A DNA stretch of 43,021 nt from a virus, in the IMG/VR virus record IMGVR_UViG_3300025137_000074, positions 1 to 43,021 of that record, one strand, 5' to 3'. This document shows positions 42,101 through 43,021 of this stretch, one piece after another (positions within the stretch are counted from its first letter, which is position 1; the number at the start of each line of letters is the position of its first letter). The position numbers and the translations under genes were made by a program. Under the pieces are notes generated by a model, which was not told the origin of the DNA, searched no databases, and was given only the letters and a program-made list of their open reading frames with translations.

Positions 42101-42627
42101 CAATTAAAAAGCAGATTGCATGGAGAATGTGGAAAGACGTACTTGGTGCAACACGTTTTACTAGAATGATTGAAGATGCTACAACAACAGTAGCAGTAGC
42201 ATTAAATAGAGCAGATACTACAATTACAGTAACAAACGGTAGTAAATTAGCAGACCCAGATTTAGCAAGTAATATTCCTGGTGTAGTGTTTATTGACAAC
42301 GAACGTATTACTTACTGGAAGAAAGATGGCAATGTGCTTAGTAACCTACGTAGAGGTACAATGGGAACTGCTATTGCATTTAGACACTATGTTGGAGACT
42401 TAGTAATTGACTCAAGTCTAAGACAAGAAGTACCTAATCCATATGATAGTGTATGGTATGATGTTAATAGTACAACAGATAGTTTACAGTATCACACAAC
42501 ACAACAAGCAAAGTTCTTAACTGAATATGCTGGAACAATACCTGTTATTAACATTGCATATAACCAAAATGGAAGATATTTGCAAACAAAATATGTTGTT
42601 GAAAATTACGTTCAAATTAATGAATAA
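30124..42627 (+). CDS. Giant baseplate-wedge/structural protein, 4167 aa (gp7 position)
   Basis: A single uninterrupted 4167-codon gene, start coupled to gp6. Position after gp6 matches T4 gene 7 (1032 aa), whose wedge-initiator role may be carried here by its N- and central parts. Recognisable modules, with rough residues: N-terminal FLQTVKNEKFLHATLDQLL (12-30); beta modules of type V-x-V-x-x-N-x-V-x-L...V-x-F...I-x-I (about 791-840 and 1013-1062); CBM5/12-like YSKGTIVKYNDNLYTAV (~1740); an FG-GAP beta-propeller (~2135-2615, e.g. FGHSVDVFEETVVIGAPG); a Gly-rich PPVITISGGGGTGATA domain (~3260-3330); a second CBM-like YSSGDKITYLGEAYTA (~3358); more beta modules (~3620-3970); ERITYWKKDG...LRRGTMGT (~4050-4085). 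Surface or receptor-binding functions of the later modules are inferred. It could be a fusion of wedge and fibre functions (gp7 with gp8/10-like parts). Confidence 0.85.
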   Translation: MAKRKSSSFLPKFLQTVKNEKFLHATLDQLLNSKNLERIDGFVGKRRGPSYSIDDPYISTVGANRQNFQLEPSTVYKKNNEIEFVVTYDDLINNISANGGDATRHDRLFEQEYYNWGGFSDYDKLINFGEYYWLPSGPGTVAVSANDVPINTDFTVTHTGLSEYTLSPTYGDTKNPTIYLVRGGSYTFAVNQTSQFWIQSEPGTTGKSLISFNRSTRDIFGVTNNGQSNGSVTFNVPKSRDQQFFTQTLVNVASVDLASDLTHKQINGKTVSQIQELGGVDGQLFLENKTIIFTHSTEDDANWDATTVLPKANRFSVFQIQVGGSSKITLLPIQAIGIDKKVQINEGTLHSTKEYYRNPSVDNLQVVPAITAPMSTLYYQDSTDATRYGVIKLIDPDYRTIDIDNEVVGKSAYTSPNGVQFTNGLHISFDTTVLPTTKQNKTFIVDGVGEGIFLIDKAEHVSYELANTDTKDYVTIRRGSVDRNAWSRSNHWYHKEVVNTIATYNKTIPTLDQTSRANRPIIEFNRNLNLFNHGTLGIAPVDLIDNYTTDALSIVQNTNNFRIDGVLLTEGMRVIFAADTNADVRSKVYTVNIVNFQSTGDTEIRLVESTTDIVAVNTGFSVKQGTTQKGKSYKWNGTAWSLCQLKTFINQAPLFDIFDSTGVSLNNATSYVGNNFTGSKLFSYATGTGASDTELGFALKYRNFSNIGDIIFSNDYSTDTFVYTTTTGSTTKNINTGFIQSTDSTGTQKYTDGWIKVINPSTQYQEVMYIASGDAKQFDIGAEPITSTASRPSVIVYKDNVEITTGWTATTFGGRNIVEFTTAPTAKTQIIIEVLSNTATQYGNYQVPVNLSNNAFNAKFDTITLGQMRNHVGSTLKTATDFDGTYPGSSNLRDIVNSSEHAGNILHHSAGMVFPSVFLQDNNLNFVKSVEYNASEYTKFKQKFIQASNTLDLDFSDIPAAVDVILASINNTKSSTFPFYHSDMVGHGTNKKIRKYTITDDRQTSYQFENLFVIGTNGNRSVLVYRNNVQLQHGTDYTFSSIRAAVEFKKDLLALTDVIKIVDYSNTAGNYIPPTPSKLGLYPKYQPVKYIDTSYFTDVEMIQGHDGSKTRAFGGYLDDILIELENRIYNNIKATYKPEVLDINDVMPGRWRDTSYSLIEKNNIIAKFFLKWAIQNRVNWTTNQEYTTNNEFSWNYNKLNDKLTDELLPGFWRGIYNFYFDTDRPDTHPWEMLGFSEKPSWWESRYGPAPYASGNLVLWEDLRDGKIYSDGISETHTLNTNYARPDLLDMIPVDTHGTLRSPWKTLAKGSTVFDNDSSWTLNDFGPAQSAWMKSSDWPFICQIAMGLMKPAKYFGLTYDTDIISRSTLTNNIVNVNTNKQLQRPDFSIPFIDSNIVNGYSTYIGNYMQFLGLSTTILEDTVDKLDINLACKLSSYTDKKFLKVLAEQVSPNAISENVIIPDEDYSLHVQKTGPIINAPYSGVIVQRSDTGYLLYGYDHTNPFFTVIPSVQSNNVQTHTVLEDRYYEYKDSQDFTQQVAYGTELSSPQQVFDFLISYGRYLTLIGYDFDNSTEEVANGTTTANWAMSGKEFAYWNKQNWGVGAVISISPSANFLQFNREDGMIDSLVSDLGSSKAVLNQNFDSLTIDNFKTKREDGRFELEPAPDAGGIYYADLKVVQYEHVLVLNNTTVFNDIVYQPELGNRQNRLRLVGWRTQGWDGSLTAQGFILNRGTVDLFVQNTDYSKGTIVKYNDNLYTAVQKHTSGSAFDYNQWAPTDSFKLGLLPNWDTLGGNFESFYDLDEANLQSDADRFGKSVIGYQSRSYLENLGLNDTSQIKFYQGMIREKGTKNSIDKLLRAKLDNTTSDINMFEEWAIRSGEYGGTEVNSRVEIQLREIDTQGNPSVIHTIPSIEEKEEGVNNLLVNNFYEAPPTITDKWIPTSDDYGIISDALPYAGYAKLTDADATLFNITSYQNLDSNISTMDTGYVLYVANDLTLDWNMYYLDVTKVVVTTAQASSNNTILWTTDEQHTLQPDDFIVIKGFGEGSGVHRILRTTGLKSFETDEKVEGLDQTGEAVVLKFTSIRFADELTLSSFNPTRGWKLNDKVFIDDYNGKWAVFEKTKEYANNYTFTPGIYNYTDGRFGHSIAVNGDESLAAFGMPTALTYGAVSMYTPNIEGKLSESEQLAPTNVSVREFGHSVDVFEETVVIGAPGTNAGQGAVFVYKLNKKLYEYELRLAWSDTSATRLGQSVKFSKDGKRLFVGSPGNVSVYILDIEQADGVTEINKVEDTIFTDGTNKVTSLVPMFPGRNVTLEGVVQIEGVDYTLVNGLMTFAVTPALSSIVRVNTGLNVIQRKVVTGNGGSDFGTSIDTNLAGDKFVVGAPKENGAGQQRGAIYIYVANTETFKTADSELLKADDSTTLADSGRPGWTLQKTLIASVTGDFSFYGTDVAMTHDGLKVFASSPGLDRFESESGLVSVHKYASNDWTLVHNITQDAQTDLQQFGKALAINNDGSALSIAAPTSIFDSSCTFDNSELVVDSKATAFVDRRKRGGNVYVYQSINDSYIQTQTLSNTTVSDNDEFGYDIAVVGTTIFVGTPYDDNVNTNAGRVFEYKLNGSVFNISEQESKLVDPKRINRVFSYNKVTNKIINYYDWIDPIKGKIPGLADENIDYKTLWDPAVYAAEGASTWSSKQVGKIWWDLATVKYNYAEQGDWAYRSTFWSTVFPGSAINVYSWVESSVLPSAYTGGGEVYNANLYVTNTTYTNQSSTTKYYFWVRGLRDITDNHTVSPYNVAQIIVDPTTYGIKYVAFTSPSDIASYNMNGDIIDNNTILAVDFDIKKNDQVLHTEWSIIKEGYAEQTLPTNIERKLVDSLVGADTIGNQVPDNNLNITQQHGVQFRPRQSMFVNRFTALKTFVDVVNPILLANPIAISRDISGLLAEDTEPTVNSGEWNQRVENQTQLGYVRLLERPTGWRVLVASDENVQNLWSIYSKLENNTWTLVKLQSYDVKTQWAYADWYATGYSATTYINHLIELKKDLVNLTGVVSGEIVKVDNGGAWELLYYNGVDYATVGIANGTLQLGTSLYDYTKNRYGFDSEVFDFQLFDQEPQVETRKIINCVLNNILVEDLKIQYNNLIMAIIYHVLDEQPYVDWLFKTSFVSVNHNIRALDALPYYRRDNQSYVNDFISEAKPYHTKIREYVLNYDNTEPWDGDVTDFDVASYYDSTLGYYRKPNTSSADDVARLKAGTNSQYNSNKAFIVKELVIENGGTAYTVPPVITISGGGGTGATATAVIDTGVVTSIIITNPGSGYTSTPTVTFSGSAGTTASAYARLSNEQIRTFESTLKFDRIKYTTEVKEWVAETAYSSGDKITYLGEAYTANADFTSGVTFTSDSLTVIADETFTNAMDRSIAYYQPTSTQPAKQLENLFYGIEYPRNKIVGPTFDQEPGYSRGGFDAVPFDNFEVGSEGIKMISGVADTNITASNIAITGAEMEAGAFVNFDFVDSGYSENQTVLTEGLTVAQVLQNRFGDSLLGTRPEDIDIIGGKFVDQYNAHSPEEFIPGRVFDSLDMEIYQTPSTLENGTALSPKIDVVKHRANGTDVRFSFMPLDNIIGDNIMIYTAQQGKVQPDEFTLDFTTFEVVFNTAPSNNDIIDVINIGTTGQNMILDVVYISNGTDLKITLPVKQSLAKQSLVLVNGVKTDHTISDESERGVLTFSTAPVSGAHIHVFVFNLDPGIEIAYSHVAQDTIIMNGSLRTFTMTNRPFYDGPTDAKLFVELNENRLRPAVYTYFTGDGGTTTFTLTNNADINHTTITASDISIFVNGAANTDWTLDAQVGTDPRTVTFTTAPTSGSKIAIGDNTNAEYTVVGNQLTLDSSLPVTTGTKLNTTTFSNHDTLEITAQTFKGLTASEVTITIGYDGDNYDASNFDSDSIAVINSPLFDLYRTITDINYIWVTLNGIKLSVGTDYEVSSAGDLIIKKSITSNDIIVVNQFSDKTIKKQIAWRMWKDVLGATRFTRMIEDATTTVAVALNRADTTITVTNGSKLADPDLASNIPGVVFIDNERITYWKKDGNVLSNLRRGTMGTAIAFRHYVGDLVIDSSLRQEVPNPYDSVWYDVNSTTDSLQYHTTQQAKFLTEYAGTIPVINIAYNQNGRYLQTKYVVENYVQINE

Positions 42628-42630
42628 ATA
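42623..42630 (+). promoter_or_regulatory. Late promoter AATAAATA overlapping the end of the giant gene
   Basis: AATAAATA overlaps the stop codon of the 4167-aa gene (TAA at 42625-42627) and lies 39 bases before the next ATG at 42670. A GGGGTAAGAAGGA leader with a GAAGGA ribosome site follows. Confidence 0.5.
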
Positions 42631-42669
42631 AACATATAGTATTTTACTGAGGGGTAAGAAGGAAATAAA

Positions 42670-43021
42670 ATGGCAATTACATTTAGAAGAAATAAGAGTG
42701 TACCACTAACATTTGAAGAGTTAGATGGTAACTTTGATGATGTAAACAATCGCGTCACAGTCGTTGAACTTAACTATGTTAAAAGTGTAAATGGTTTCAA
42801 AGATGCAGTTACATTAGGTAGTGATAACATATCGGAAGGTAGTACAAACTTGTACTATACCGAAGCAAGATTTAATACAAGTTTTGGAAACAAAAGTACA
42901 AATGACTTGACAGAAGGTAGCGGCGGGTCACCGAACTTGTACTATACAGATGCAAGAGTAGGAACAGCAGTAAACTCCCTCAGTGTTGACGCTCTTAGTG
43001 ATGTAAGTACAACAGGTTCAG
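42670..43021 (+). CDS. Partial tail-fibre protein (C-terminus beyond window)
   Basis: An open frame from ATG at 42670 to the window edge, ~117 residues visible. It begins MAITFRRNKSVPLTFEELDG and contains the repeated fibre motif NLYYTEARF and NLYYTDARV, each preceded by a (S/T)EGS-type segment and followed by short beta strands. This repeat is typical of long fibre and collar proteins of T4-like phages. An AGAAGGAAAT ribosome site precedes the start and a late-type promoter lies at 42623-42630. The exact fibre cannot be named from the visible part. Confidence 0.8.
   Translation, partial: MAITFRRNKSVPLTFEELDGNFDDVNNRVTVVELNYVKSVNGFKDAVTLGSDNISEGSTNLYYTEARFNTSFGNKSTNDLTEGSGGSPNLYYTDARVGTAVNSLSVDALSDVSTTGS

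Noticed and set aside
42760-43021. Repeated NLYYT(E/D)AR units as a DNA repeat or CRISPR
   Set aside because: They are in-frame protein repeats of a fibre shaft with diverged codons.

Overview
The window is a 43 kb piece of a low-GC tailed-phage genome of the T4-like myovirus supergroup. The protein style (gp23, gp21, gp20, gp55, gp46/47, gp25, gp6, small beta-rich fibre proteins, a histone H1-like small protein and a giant baseplate protein) is closest to marine T4-like phages of the cyanophage/pelagiphage type. I see no photosynthesis genes, tRNAs, integrase or CRISPR array, so the host cannot be read from the window. Both ends cut through fibre genes.

Layout. (1) 1-10910, minus strand: read in transcription order, a tape-measure-like protein, portal gp20, a 68-aa protein, an acidic prohead-core-like protein, protease gp21, scaffold gp22, major capsid gp23, a 152-aa virion-type protein and four fibre/appendage proteins, the last cut by the window edge. 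(2) 10971-12058, plus strand: a gp26-family baseplate/tail-assembly protein followed by a 62-codon ORF in the -1 frame. A slippery U-run just before the first stop codon predicts a programmed -1 frameshift fusing them. (3) 12059-12542: a gene-free stretch between converging gene blocks, GC-richer than its surroundings, with hairpins; a candidate structured RNA. (4) 12543-18384, minus strand: late sigma factor gp55, gp47 and gp46 (Mre11/Rad50-like recombination nuclease), a histone H1-like small protein, an ANL-superfamily AMP-forming synthetase, a small membrane protein and a GIY-YIG nuclease. (5) 18458-43021, plus strand: a baseplate operon with a tube cap (gp48/54 type), a 49-aa membrane protein, gp53, a large hub protein, a VgrG/gp5-like spike without lysozyme, two related unknown proteins, a PAAR tip, gp25, gp6, a 4167-aa giant protein and the start of a fibre gene.

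How it works together. Most of the window builds the virion: prohead (20, 21, 22, 23 and core proteins), tail-length control (tape measure plus frameshifting chaperone pair) and baseplate (48/54, 53, hub, 5, PAAR, 25, 6, giant wedge protein). gp55 is the sigma factor that in T4 reads TATAAATA late promoters; motifs of the form NATAAATA or NTAAATA sit about 30-80 bases upstream of most transcription units here. gp46/47 supply recombination-dependent replication.

Most unusual content: a complete-looking AMP-forming ligase (13185-14513) inside a phage replication operon; the predicted -1 frameshift; the non-coding 12.1-12.5 kb region; and the 4167-aa baseplate protein carrying an FG-GAP beta-propeller and carbohydrate-binding-like modules.
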